Assembly (NCBI RefSeq): GCF_003721565.1
Contig: NZ_RJJE01000001.1
Span: 62,001-126,000, forward strand
DNA: 64,000 nt
Origin: Rufibacter immobilis
GTDB taxonomy: Bacteria > Bacteroidota > Bacteroidia > Cytophagales > Hymenobacteraceae
Direction of reading: 5' to 3'
Positions 42,920 through 49,970 of this stretch are shown here, in pieces. Every line of letters starts with the position of its first letter. The first letter of the stretch is position 1. The notes under the pieces are model-generated. The model was not told where the DNA came from. It did not search any database and worked only from the letters and a program-made list of their open reading frames with translations. The translations under genes were made by a program, and so were the position numbers.

Positions 42920-43492
42920 ATGCACAAACGCCTCATTGTTCCGCACGCACTGTTTCAGATCATGATCCGGCGCCTGGCGCACCAGCTCATAGAGACGCAC
43001 GGTGATTTTTCCAATTCCGTTATCCTGGGGCTACAACCCCGCGGCACCTTTGTCGCTGACCGCCTGCAGCAGACCCTTCAGGAGATCTTGGGCATCAGCG
43101 TACAAACCGGTTATCTGGACATCACCTTCCACCGTGATGATTTCCGGCGCCGTGCCACTCCCCTGGCCCCCAATGCCACCAAAGTAGAATTCTCCCTGGA
43201 AGGAAAGCGGGTGATCTTGGCAGATGATGTGCTCTACACCGGCCGCTCTGTGCGGGCCGCCCTGGATGCCATGATCTCCTACGGAAGACCCGCCCAGGTA
43301 GAACTGCTGGTGCTCATAGACCGCCAATATACCCGTGATTTGCCCATTGAAGCCACCTACGTGGGCCAGCGGGTAGACTCGCTGCACTCCCAGCGGGTAG
43401 AAGTGAGTTGGCAGGACAGCCAATCACCTGAGGACGCCATCTGGCTCCTGACACGTACCCCAGACCAAGAACAACCCCATGCAACAGCTTAG
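42920..43492 (+). CDS. pyrR: PyrR, pyrimidine operon regulator/uracil phosphoribosyltransferase
   Basis: 190 residues. Type-I phosphoribosyltransferase fold: NSVILGLQPRGTFVADRL near 32-50, DITFHRDDF, the PRPP loop VILADDVLYTGRSVRAALDA near 97-116, and RPAQVELLVLIDR, all as in PyrR. In Firmicutes PyrR binds pyr mRNA with UMP; here no leader RNA site is apparent, so it may act differently or mainly as a UPRTase. It overlaps pyrB by 14 bp. Confidence 0.93.
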   Translation: MHKRLIVPHALFQIMIRRLAHQLIETHGDFSNSVILGLQPRGTFVADRLQQTLQEILGISVQTGYLDITFHRDDFRRRATPLAPNATKVEFSLEGKRVILADDVLYTGRSVRAALDAMISYGRPAQVELLVLIDRQYTRDLPIEATYVGQRVDSLHSQRVEVSWQDSQSPEDAIWLLTRTPDQEQPHATA

Positions 43493-44402
43493 CGTCCGGC
43501 ACCTGTTGGGCATCAAGGAGATTACCCCGCAGGATATTCAGTTAATCTTTGAGACCGCAGACCAGTTCAAGGAAGTACTGAACCGCCCCATCAAGAAAGT
43601 GCCGTCTCTGCGCGATGTCACCATCGCCAATGTTTTCTTTGAAAACTCCACGCGTACCCGCCTTTCCTTTGAACTGGCAGAGAAACGCCTTTCGGCGGAT
43701 GTGATCAATTTCTCGGCCTCCGGCAGCTCCGTGAAAAAAGGCGAAACCCTGCTGGACACCGTGAACAACATCCTGTCTATGAAGGTAGACATGATTGTGA
43801 TGCGCCACAGCAGCCCCGGAGCTCCGCACTTCCTGTCCCGGAAAATACAGGCCAATATTGTGAACGCCGGAGACGGCACCCATGAACATCCCACCCAAGC
43901 CCTGCTGGATTCCTTCTCCATCAGGCAGAAATTAGGGGAGGTAGCCGGTAAGAAGGTGGCCATAATTGGAGATATCACCCACTCCCGCGTGGCACTTTCC
44001 AACATCTTCGCGCTGCAGATGCAAGGGGCCGAGGTAGCCGTCTGCGGGCCGCCCACCCTACTGCCCAAGCACATAGGGGAACTGGGCGTAAAGGTTTTCT
44101 GGAACGTGCGCGAGGCCCTGCAATGGTGCGATGTGGCCAATGTGCTGCGCATTCAGCTGGAGCGCCAGACCGGCAAGCTGTTCCCGTCTTTGCGCGAGTA
44201 TGCCCTGTACTTCGGGATTAGCAAAAAAATGCTGGACGAGCTGGACAAGGAAATCGTGCTCATGCACCCCGGCCCTATTAACCGCGGGGTGGAACTCACC
44301 TCAGACGCCGCAGACTCCCACCACTCCATCATTCTGGACCAGGTGGAGAACGGGGTGGCTATCAGGATGGCGGTGCTTTACCTCTTGGCCAGCAAAGGGT
44401 AA
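43479..44402 (+). CDS. pyrB: aspartate carbamoyltransferase catalytic subunit
   Basis: 307 residues. Second step of pyrimidine synthesis: carbamoyl phosphate plus aspartate to carbamoylaspartate. Motifs: NVFFENSTRTRLSFELAEKRL (carbamoyl-phosphate loop STRTR), FSASGSSVKKGETLLDT, IVMRHSSPGAPHFL, DGTHEHPTQALLDSFSIR, GDITHSRVALSN, and MHPGPINRGVELTSD. Length is typical. Start overlaps pyrR (14 bp), implying coupled translation. No pyrI follows; a palindromic hairpin with a T run lies 52 bp downstream. Confidence 0.97.
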   Translation: MQQLSVRHLLGIKEITPQDIQLIFETADQFKEVLNRPIKKVPSLRDVTIANVFFENSTRTRLSFELAEKRLSADVINFSASGSSVKKGETLLDTVNNILSMKVDMIVMRHSSPGAPHFLSRKIQANIVNAGDGTHEHPTQALLDSFSIRQKLGEVAGKKVAIIGDITHSRVALSNIFALQMQGAEVAVCGPPTLLPKHIGELGVKVFWNVREALQWCDVANVLRIQLERQTGKLFPSLREYALYFGISKKMLDELDKEIVLMHPGPINRGVELTSDAADSHHSIILDQVENGVAIRMAVLYLLASKG

Positions 44403-44453
44403 GCACAACTCCTGCAAGATCACCCAAAAACGGAATCATTCTACTTTTACCTT

Positions 44454-44507
44454 ATCCGCTGTTTAGGGGCTCTTTTTGAAAAAAGAGCCCCTAAACAGCG
44501 GATTTTT
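44454..44507. repeat. TTTAG palindrome copy 18 (perfect), also terminator-like after pyrB
   Basis: 24-bp perfect arms (ATCCGCTGTTTAGGGGCTC plus T5 and complement) around GA; five T residues (44503-44507) overlap the end of the stem, so this copy may terminate pyrRB transcripts. Confidence 0.92.
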
Positions 44508-44616
44508 GCGTTTAATGCTTAAACCTACCGGTTTCATAGGAGGAACCGGCAAAGCTTTGTTAAACAAAAGTTATATATTTAAAGCTCTGACAGAAGCCGA
44601 AACACGTTATTTCACT

Positions 44617-45030
44617 ATGACCAAAGAACTTGTCAATCCTTTTGGAAGAACGTACCTCACCATACAGGAGGATGCTAAAAACAGGCTAATCTATGTAAAC
44701 TGGATGGGCTACTTAACCGAAGAGAATGTAAAGGCCGGTGTCCGGGCCTATACCCAAGCCTTAGCCGATGCCGGCTATCATTGCGTGCTCAATGACACCA
44801 GACTGATCATAGGTTCCTGGGACCATTCCCTGGATTGGGTGATCAATGACTGGGCCCCCAATGCCGCCAAAGCCGGTCTGAAGCGCATTGCCATGCTCGC
44901 CAACCCTGAAAGTTTTGGCGAGTCCTCCGCCTCTACTTTCCTCAAAGAGGTAAAATCTTTTGAAGCCAAATCTTTTGATGACCTGGAAACAGCCCGTCAG
45001 TGGCTAGCGGAATATAATTCGCGTAGATAA
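44617..45030 (+). CDS. STAS/SEC14-like (SpoIIAA-like) protein
   Basis: 137 residues from the ATG at 44617. The open frame reaches 44476, but its first residues (MKKEPLNS) are palindrome-encoded. The body fits the SpoIIAA-like/STAS-SEC14 family of Bacteroidota: NRLIYVNWMGYLTEENVKAG, VLNDTRLIIGSWDHSLDWV, KAGLKRIAMLANPESFGESS, KSFDDLETARQWLAEY. Members are small cytoplasmic proteins of unclear role, perhaps binding lipids or regulators. Convergent with the TolC-type gene. Confidence 0.75.
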   Translation: MTKELVNPFGRTYLTIQEDAKNRLIYVNWMGYLTEENVKAGVRAYTQALADAGYHCVLNDTRLIIGSWDHSLDWVINDWAPNAAKAGLKRIAMLANPESFGESSASTFLKEVKSFEAKSFDDLETARQWLAEYNSRR

Positions 45031-45056
45031 CTCCTTTTCTTTACTACCATAAAGCG

Positions 45057-45091
45057 GCAGCGCCCTCCAGATTAAGTCTGGAGGGCGCTGC
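45057..45091. terminator. 15-bp hairpin between convergent genes
   Basis: GCAGCGCCCTCCAGA and its perfect complement around TTAAG, 27 bp after the STAS-like gene and followed directly by palindrome copy 19. Lacks a long T run, so terminator function is likely but not certain. Confidence 0.6.
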
Positions 45092-45130
45092 CGTTTAGGG
45101 GCCATTTTTCTGAAATAAGTCTCTAAACGG
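45091..45130. repeat. TTTAG palindrome copy 19
   Basis: CCGTTTAGGGGCCATTTTTC then TGAAATAAGTCTCTAAACGG; right arm partly decayed. Directly abuts the preceding hairpin, 20 bp past the 3' end of the TolC-type gene. Confidence 0.8.
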
Positions 45131-45149
45131 CTCTATTTTTACCAAGGCC

Positions 45150-46688
45150 CTAGAACGGCAACGGCATGGTCAGGGGCTGGTTGGTCTCAAAGTCATAGAG
45201 TGTCTGTAGCCTTAGGTTGTAGTAAGCGTCCCAGAAATTACGCAAGGAGCTCACGTAGCTTCTTCTGGCGGAGTCACGTTCTGAAGAGGCTTGGTTCAAT
45301 TCCAAAAAACCGATTTTCCCGTTCAAGTAGCGATCTCTGGCCCCCAGGAAACGGCGTTCTGCCAAACCATTGGCCTGCTGCGCAATTTTCATCTGTTCGC
45401 GTAGCATCTTAAATCGTTTCACCTGCAGGTACACGTCCTGCTCAAAGCTCACGCGCTGCTGCTCCAGATTGGCTTTTACCAATTTCAGGTTCGCCTTGGC
45501 GGTTCCTATTCTGGATTTATTGCGGCCCCAGTCCATGAGCGGGATGCTGAGCCCTAGGTTTACGCGCTGTTGCGAAGTAGGATCTTGATACACTGGGCCA
45601 ATGGATTCGGCGCGTTGGGTGAGCCCGTACTGCAGGAACAGATCGGCATTTACCCCAGAACTGGCCTCGGCCCAATCCAGATTACGCTCGGCGTCTATCT
45701 CTTCTCTTTTGATGCCAATAACCCGCGAACGATTCTCAAGGGCCTGTTTCAGGGCGGTTTCTTCAGCTACTTCAAACTGCGGAATCTGGGCAGGCGCGAT
45801 CAACCGGATGGGGTATGTTTCTGTGAGGCCCAAGTAGGTTTTAAGGCGCAGTGTGGTGGTTTCAATCTCTAGTTTGGCTTGCTCCAGGCTTTGTTTGGAG
45901 GTAAGCAGGCTTAACTCCAGTTGCAGGAGTTCGTTTACGCTGATCTTGGCATTATAGAACCGGGCTTGGGCAATTTTAAAAAGTGTATCATTGGTGGCCA
46001 CGTTCTTCTGCGCGATGTCATAGCTGATCTGGCTCTGTAGCTGAGAGAAAAATAAGTCTGTGGCTCGCACGGCAATGCGCTCCATCTCTTCCCAGAAATT
46101 ACGTTTGGCTTCCTCATAGCGCAGCGGCTCTGTCTTGCGGTCCCACTTGAGGTTATTGTGGTTGAAGATGGGCTGGCGCAGGGTAACCACAACCGGGTTA
46201 GATGCATAGGAATGTCCGTCGTTATCATCAATTCGTTGCAGTTTTGAATCAATGGAGATGACGCCGCCGGTTAGCCCCACATTCTGTTTCAGCTCCAGGT
46301 GCCCCGAAGAGATAGCTGACTGCACGCCCACAAAGTTGATTTTACCAGTGGTGGCATCTGTTACCCGTTCATAGTCTTTGGTATAAGAGGGCAGCGTGGC
46401 ATAAAGGGCCAATTGCGGCAGGTAATTGCTCTTGTACGTATGGTACTGCCAGGTGCGGTTCTCCAGCTGCGTGAGTGCCTGCTGATAGCTTGGCGACTGC
46501 TCCCGCGCCATTTTGATGACCTCGGGCAAACTCAACCGGCGGGTAGTGGGATCTTCTGTGTCAATGTTAGGAATTTTGTCTGTGTCCTGCGCGGCCACGG
46601 GCAAGGCTACCAAAACAGCACCCAGTACCCAGACAAAAACCAATGGCCACTTTACTCTTGTTACTCGTTTTACTGTACGCACGTTCAC
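45150..46688 (-). CDS. TolC-family outer-membrane efflux protein
   Basis: 512 residues from a GTG start at 46688; an in-frame stop just upstream and no ATG in reach make it the best choice. Signal peptide WPLVFVWVLGAVLVALPVAA. Two repeats of long helices with short outer-membrane strands, e.g. LSLPEVIKMAREQSPSYQQALTQ in the first half and RVNLGLSIPLMDWGRNKSRIGTAKANL in the second, the latter being the classic OEP P-L-x-D-x-G-R motif. Forms a trimeric exit duct for efflux or type-I secretion. No pump or adaptor gene lies next to it in the window. Confidence 0.9.
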   Translation of the reverse strand: MNVRTVKRVTRVKWPLVFVWVLGAVLVALPVAAQDTDKIPNIDTEDPTTRRLSLPEVIKMAREQSPSYQQALTQLENRTWQYHTYKSNYLPQLALYATLPSYTKDYERVTDATTGKINFVGVQSAISSGHLELKQNVGLTGGVISIDSKLQRIDDNDGHSYASNPVVVTLRQPIFNHNNLKWDRKTEPLRYEEAKRNFWEEMERIAVRATDLFFSQLQSQISYDIAQKNVATNDTLFKIAQARFYNAKISVNELLQLELSLLTSKQSLEQAKLEIETTTLRLKTYLGLTETYPIRLIAPAQIPQFEVAEETALKQALENRSRVIGIKREEIDAERNLDWAEASSGVNADLFLQYGLTQRAESIGPVYQDPTSQQRVNLGLSIPLMDWGRNKSRIGTAKANLKLVKANLEQQRVSFEQDVYLQVKRFKMLREQMKIAQQANGLAERRFLGARDRYLNGKIGFLELNQASSERDSARRSYVSSLRNFWDAYYNLRLQTLYDFETNQPLTMPLPF

Positions 46689-46733
46689 TCTAAAATCTGC
46701 TGTGGGTGTGGGTTACCCTGGTGTATGCTCATG

Positions 46734-46773
46734 CCGTTTAGGGGCTCTTTCTCGGGAAACAGCCCCTAAACGC
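46734..46773. repeat. TTTAG palindrome copy 20
   Basis: CCGTTTAGGGGCTCTTTCTC then GGGAAACAGCCCCTAAACGC, 26 bp past the 3' end of the Xaa-Pro peptidase gene and upstream of the TolC-type gene. Confidence 0.88.
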
Positions 46774-46798
46774 ACTTCTCAACTTTTATCTTATCAAA

Positions 46799-48088
46799 CT
46801 AACGGCGCATCTCGCGCTCAATGTCTTCCAGTTCCAGCGGAATGTTGGCCATAAGGTCTTCGGGGCCATTGTGGGTAATGAGGAAATTATTCTCCAGCCT
46901 GATGCCCAGGCCTTCTTCCCTAATATAGATGCCCGGCTCACAGGTAAAGACCATGCCTTCTTCAAACGGGCGGTACTTATCGCCCACGTCATGCACGTCC
47001 AGGCCCAGGAAATGTGAGGTGCCGTGCGGGAAGTATTTCTTGTAGAGCGGCTGGGCGGGGTTCTGGTTGTTCACCTCGCTCTCAGAGAGCAGGTCCAGTT
47101 TGATGAGCTCGTTCTCCATCACCTTGCCCACAAACTTATGGTATTGATCCAGCGTATTGCCGGGCACCAGCATCTGCTTGGCCACGTTCATGACGTGCAG
47201 CACGGCGTTGTAGACATCGGCCTGGCGTTTGGTGAATTTGCCGTTGACCGGAATGGAGCGCGTGAGGTCTGCGGCGTAATTGGCGTACTCGGCCCCGAAG
47301 TCCATGAGCAGCACATCGCCGTCCTGGCACTCCCGGAAGTTGTCTACGTAGTGCAAAATGCAGGCATTAGCACCCGAGGCGATGATGGAGCTATAGGCTG
47401 GTCCGCGGGAGCGGTTGCGCAGGAACTCATGGCTGATCTCGGCCTCAATCTCGTACTCCATCACGCCGGGCTTCACAAACTGGAGCACGCGGCGGAACGC
47501 TTTCTCCGTGATGTTGCAGGCCGTGCGCATGAGCTCCACCTCGCGGGGATGCTTGATGGAACGCAGGTAATGCAGGTGCTGGGTACTGCGGCAGTAATTA
47601 TGGAGCGGGTATTTCTCCTTTAGCTTCTTGATGAAGCGGGCATCGCGGGTTTCCACCTCCACCACGGCGCGCAGGTGCTCGTTGGAGTTGAGGTACACGT
47701 TCTCGGTGTAGGGCATGAGCGCGGCCAGAATGCTGTCAAACTCATGGGTCCAGAAAACCGTTTCAATGCCAGAGACCTCCCGGGCCTGCTCTTTGGTGAG
47801 TTTGTAGCCCTCCCAGGTGAGGATGTGGTCATTGGTTTCGCGTACGAACAGCATTTCCTTCAGGCGTTCCTCGCGGGCATCTGGGAAAAGAACCAGGATA
47901 CTTTCCTCCTGGTCAATGCCGCTGAGCCACAGCAGGTCGCTGTTCTGCCTGAACGGCATGGTGCCGTCGGCGTTGGTGGGCATTACGTCATTGGAGTGGA
48001 AGATGGCCAGAGACTGCGGCTTGAGGTAAGAGACAAATTTCTGGCGATTGTGGATAAAAAGGTCCTTCCCAATAGGCTCGTATTTCAT
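46799..48088 (-). CDS. pepP: Xaa-Pro aminopeptidase-like M24 peptidase
   Basis: 429 residues. N-terminal creatinase-like domain, then the pita-bread M24 fold with the five dinuclear metal ligands in their usual order: LLMDFGAEYANYAADLTRSI (two Asp), HGTSHFLGLDVHDVG (His), TCEPGIYI (Glu) and GIRLENNFL (Glu). Cleaves the first residue from peptides with Pro in position two. Length and motif spacing match PepP. Probably cytoplasmic, as no signal peptide is seen. Confidence 0.93.
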   Translation of the reverse strand: MKYEPIGKDLFIHNRQKFVSYLKPQSLAIFHSNDVMPTNADGTMPFRQNSDLLWLSGIDQEESILVLFPDAREERLKEMLFVRETNDHILTWEGYKLTKEQAREVSGIETVFWTHEFDSILAALMPYTENVYLNSNEHLRAVVEVETRDARFIKKLKEKYPLHNYCRSTQHLHYLRSIKHPREVELMRTACNITEKAFRRVLQFVKPGVMEYEIEAEISHEFLRNRSRGPAYSSIIASGANACILHYVDNFRECQDGDVLLMDFGAEYANYAADLTRSIPVNGKFTKRQADVYNAVLHVMNVAKQMLVPGNTLDQYHKFVGKVMENELIKLDLLSESEVNNQNPAQPLYKKYFPHGTSHFLGLDVHDVGDKYRPFEEGMVFTCEPGIYIREEGLGIRLENNFLITHNGPEDLMANIPLELEDIEREMRR

Positions 48089-48128
48089 GGCGGTACGTTT
48101 TGTGGTAAGCAGGTGCTACCGGCTATGG

Positions 48129-48167
48129 GCGTTTAGCGGCTCTTTTTCTCAAATAAGCCCTAAACCG
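48129..48167. repeat. TTTAG palindrome copy 21 (GCGG subtype) in divergent gap
   Basis: GCGTTTAGCGGCTCTTTTTC then TCAAATAAGCCCTAAACCG, between the divergent Xaa-Pro peptidase and S8 protease genes. Confidence 0.8.
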
Positions 48168-48243
48168 TTATTCTTTTGAAACTTAAATGTATGACATTAA
48201 ACCGTAATTTGCAGGCAAATAGCCTTCATTTAATCTTTTTGGC

Positions 48244-49809
48244 GTGAGGGGTTGGACTAAAATATTCTTTTTCTGTGTCTTGTTTATAACGGGTTGGGCC
48301 GCTGAAAACGTACAGGCGCAGCAGCGGTATTGGGTCATGTTCAAAGACAAACCCGCGGCGGGCGCTACCCTCTGGGTCAGCACTGCCACCCAGCACCAGC
48401 GCCGCCTCCAGCGTCTTTCGGTCACGCAGGCCTCAGACGCCCCCGTGCACCAGCCGTACCTGGACAGCCTGGCCGCCCGGGGCTTCACCGTTACCGCTGT
48501 CTCCAAGTGGCTCAACGCCGCCGTGGTCACCGCCACACCGGAGAAAGCAGCACCTCTGCGCCAGACTTCTTTTGTACAGGACCTGCAACCCATTACCGGC
48601 TTTTTTGTGCCCACCCGCACCGCTGCCCTACCCTACCAGGCCCTGTACATGGGCAAAGCCCTGAAACAGCTTAAACCCGAAGCCATTTTTGCCGCCAGCC
48701 TCACCGGGCGCGGCGTGAAGGTGGGCGTGATTGATGCCGGTTTCTATGATGCCCCCAACAAGTCTGGTTTGCAGCCAATTTTTGGAGATGGCCGCCTGAA
48801 AGCGTACCGCGATTTCGTGAATCCCGCCAAAACCCAGCCTTACTCCCAGCGCGAGAGTCTCCTGGATTCGCACGGCACCGATGTGCTCCTGTTCATGGCT
48901 GGCTCAGACCCCGAGAGACAGGTTTTGAGCGGCTTCGCCCCGGAGGCTGAGTTCTACCTGGCCCGCACCGACCACGGCAACCGCGAAACCCGTGTGGAGG
49001 AAGAATACTTTGTACAGGCCCTGGAGTGGATGGATAGCCTGGGCGTGCGGCTGGTGAATTCGTCTTTGGGCTACGGCACCGGCTTTGACAACCCCGCTGA
49101 GAATTACATTCCAGAGCAGATGGACGGGACCAGTTTCATTGCCAGGGCCGTGCAGATGGCCGTGGAACAGAAAGGCATGATGCTGGTGATTGCCGCGGGC
49201 AACGACGGCGGAAATAAGAAATGGAGGATCGTGAACACCCCCGCCGATGCTCCCGGCGTGCTCACCGTAGGCGCCACTGATTTTACCACCTGGGCCAAAC
49301 AGGGCTATAGCAGCATTGGCCCAGGTTTCCTGCCTTACCTCAAACCCGATGTGGCCTGTTTCGCGGCTTCGGGCACTTCATTCGCGGCGCCCATCATTGC
49401 GGGGTTGGCGGCCTGCCTGCTGGAGGAAGACCCATCGCTCACGCCCCAGCAGCTCACAGATATCATCAAGAAAAGCAGCCACCTGTATCCCTACGGGAAT
49501 AATTATGTGGGGTATGGCGTACCCAACGCCTTCAAGGCACTGGAACTGGTACAGGGCTTCTCCACCCTCTGGCCCGCCAAAGAAACCGTTACCGTAGAGG
49601 GCAACCGTTTTGTCTACAAGCACAAACCTTCGCTGCTCACCGAGGAAAACGGCGGTATTGTGCTCTACCGGAAGGAATCACCCACGGTGGTCATGGCTCA
49701 GCAGAGAATCTCCTTGCGCAAAAAGCGGATAGTGGTGAAACGCAAACCCAAAGAGACGCATACCACGCTGCACGTGGGCCCCACTGTGGTTGAACTGGTC
49801 TGGGAATAA
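48244..49809 (+). CDS. S8 subtilisin-like serine protease, secreted
   Basis: 521 residues from a GTG start giving a signal peptide (IFFFCVLFITGWAAENVQA). An N-terminal inhibitor-like prosegment precedes the catalytic domain: Asp164 in VGVIDAGFYD, His210 in LLDSHGTDVLLFMAG, oxyanion Asn320 in IAAGNDGG, Ser379 in ASGTSFAAPIIAGLAA. The last ~90 residues are a basic beta-rich tail without a clear sorting domain. Probably periplasmic or exported. Divergent from the Xaa-Pro peptidase. Confidence 0.92.
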   Translation: MRGWTKIFFFCVLFITGWAAENVQAQQRYWVMFKDKPAAGATLWVSTATQHQRRLQRLSVTQASDAPVHQPYLDSLAARGFTVTAVSKWLNAAVVTATPEKAAPLRQTSFVQDLQPITGFFVPTRTAALPYQALYMGKALKQLKPEAIFAASLTGRGVKVGVIDAGFYDAPNKSGLQPIFGDGRLKAYRDFVNPAKTQPYSQRESLLDSHGTDVLLFMAGSDPERQVLSGFAPEAEFYLARTDHGNRETRVEEEYFVQALEWMDSLGVRLVNSSLGYGTGFDNPAENYIPEQMDGTSFIARAVQMAVEQKGMMLVIAAGNDGGNKKWRIVNTPADAPGVLTVGATDFTTWAKQGYSSIGPGFLPYLKPDVACFAASGTSFAAPIIAGLAACLLEEDPSLTPQQLTDIIKKSSHLYPYGNNYVGYGVPNAFKALELVQGFSTLWPAKETVTVEGNRFVYKHKPSLLTEENGGIVLYRKESPTVVMAQQRISLRKKRIVVKRKPKETHTTLHVGPTVVELVWE

Positions 49810-49893
49810 TGAAATGAACCGGCAGGATTCTCTCGGCCTTCAACCCTCTCATTAGTTTGCCACGTTCTCGTTCAGCCAGCCTTACGCCTCTTC

Positions 49894-49933
49894 TGGTTTA
49901 GCCCTGTTTTAAAAAAAAGAGCCTCTAAACGCG
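49894..49933. repeat. TTTAG palindrome copy 22
   Basis: TGGTTTAGCCCTGTTTT then AAAAAAAAGAGCCTCTAAACG. Its right arm doubles as the left arm of the terminator 49917-49945. Confidence 0.75.
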
Positions 49934-49945
49934 TTAGAGGCTCTT
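49917..49945. terminator. hairpin built from a palindrome arm, between convergent genes
   Basis: AAAGAGCCTCTAA and TTAGAGGCTCTTT (12-13 bp) around ACGC, with A and T runs on either side. Uses the right arm of palindrome copy 22 as its own stem, so the dispersed repeat seems to have been recruited as a terminator. Confidence 0.75.
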
Positions 49946-49970
49946 TCCATTTTACATGATAAACTACGCT

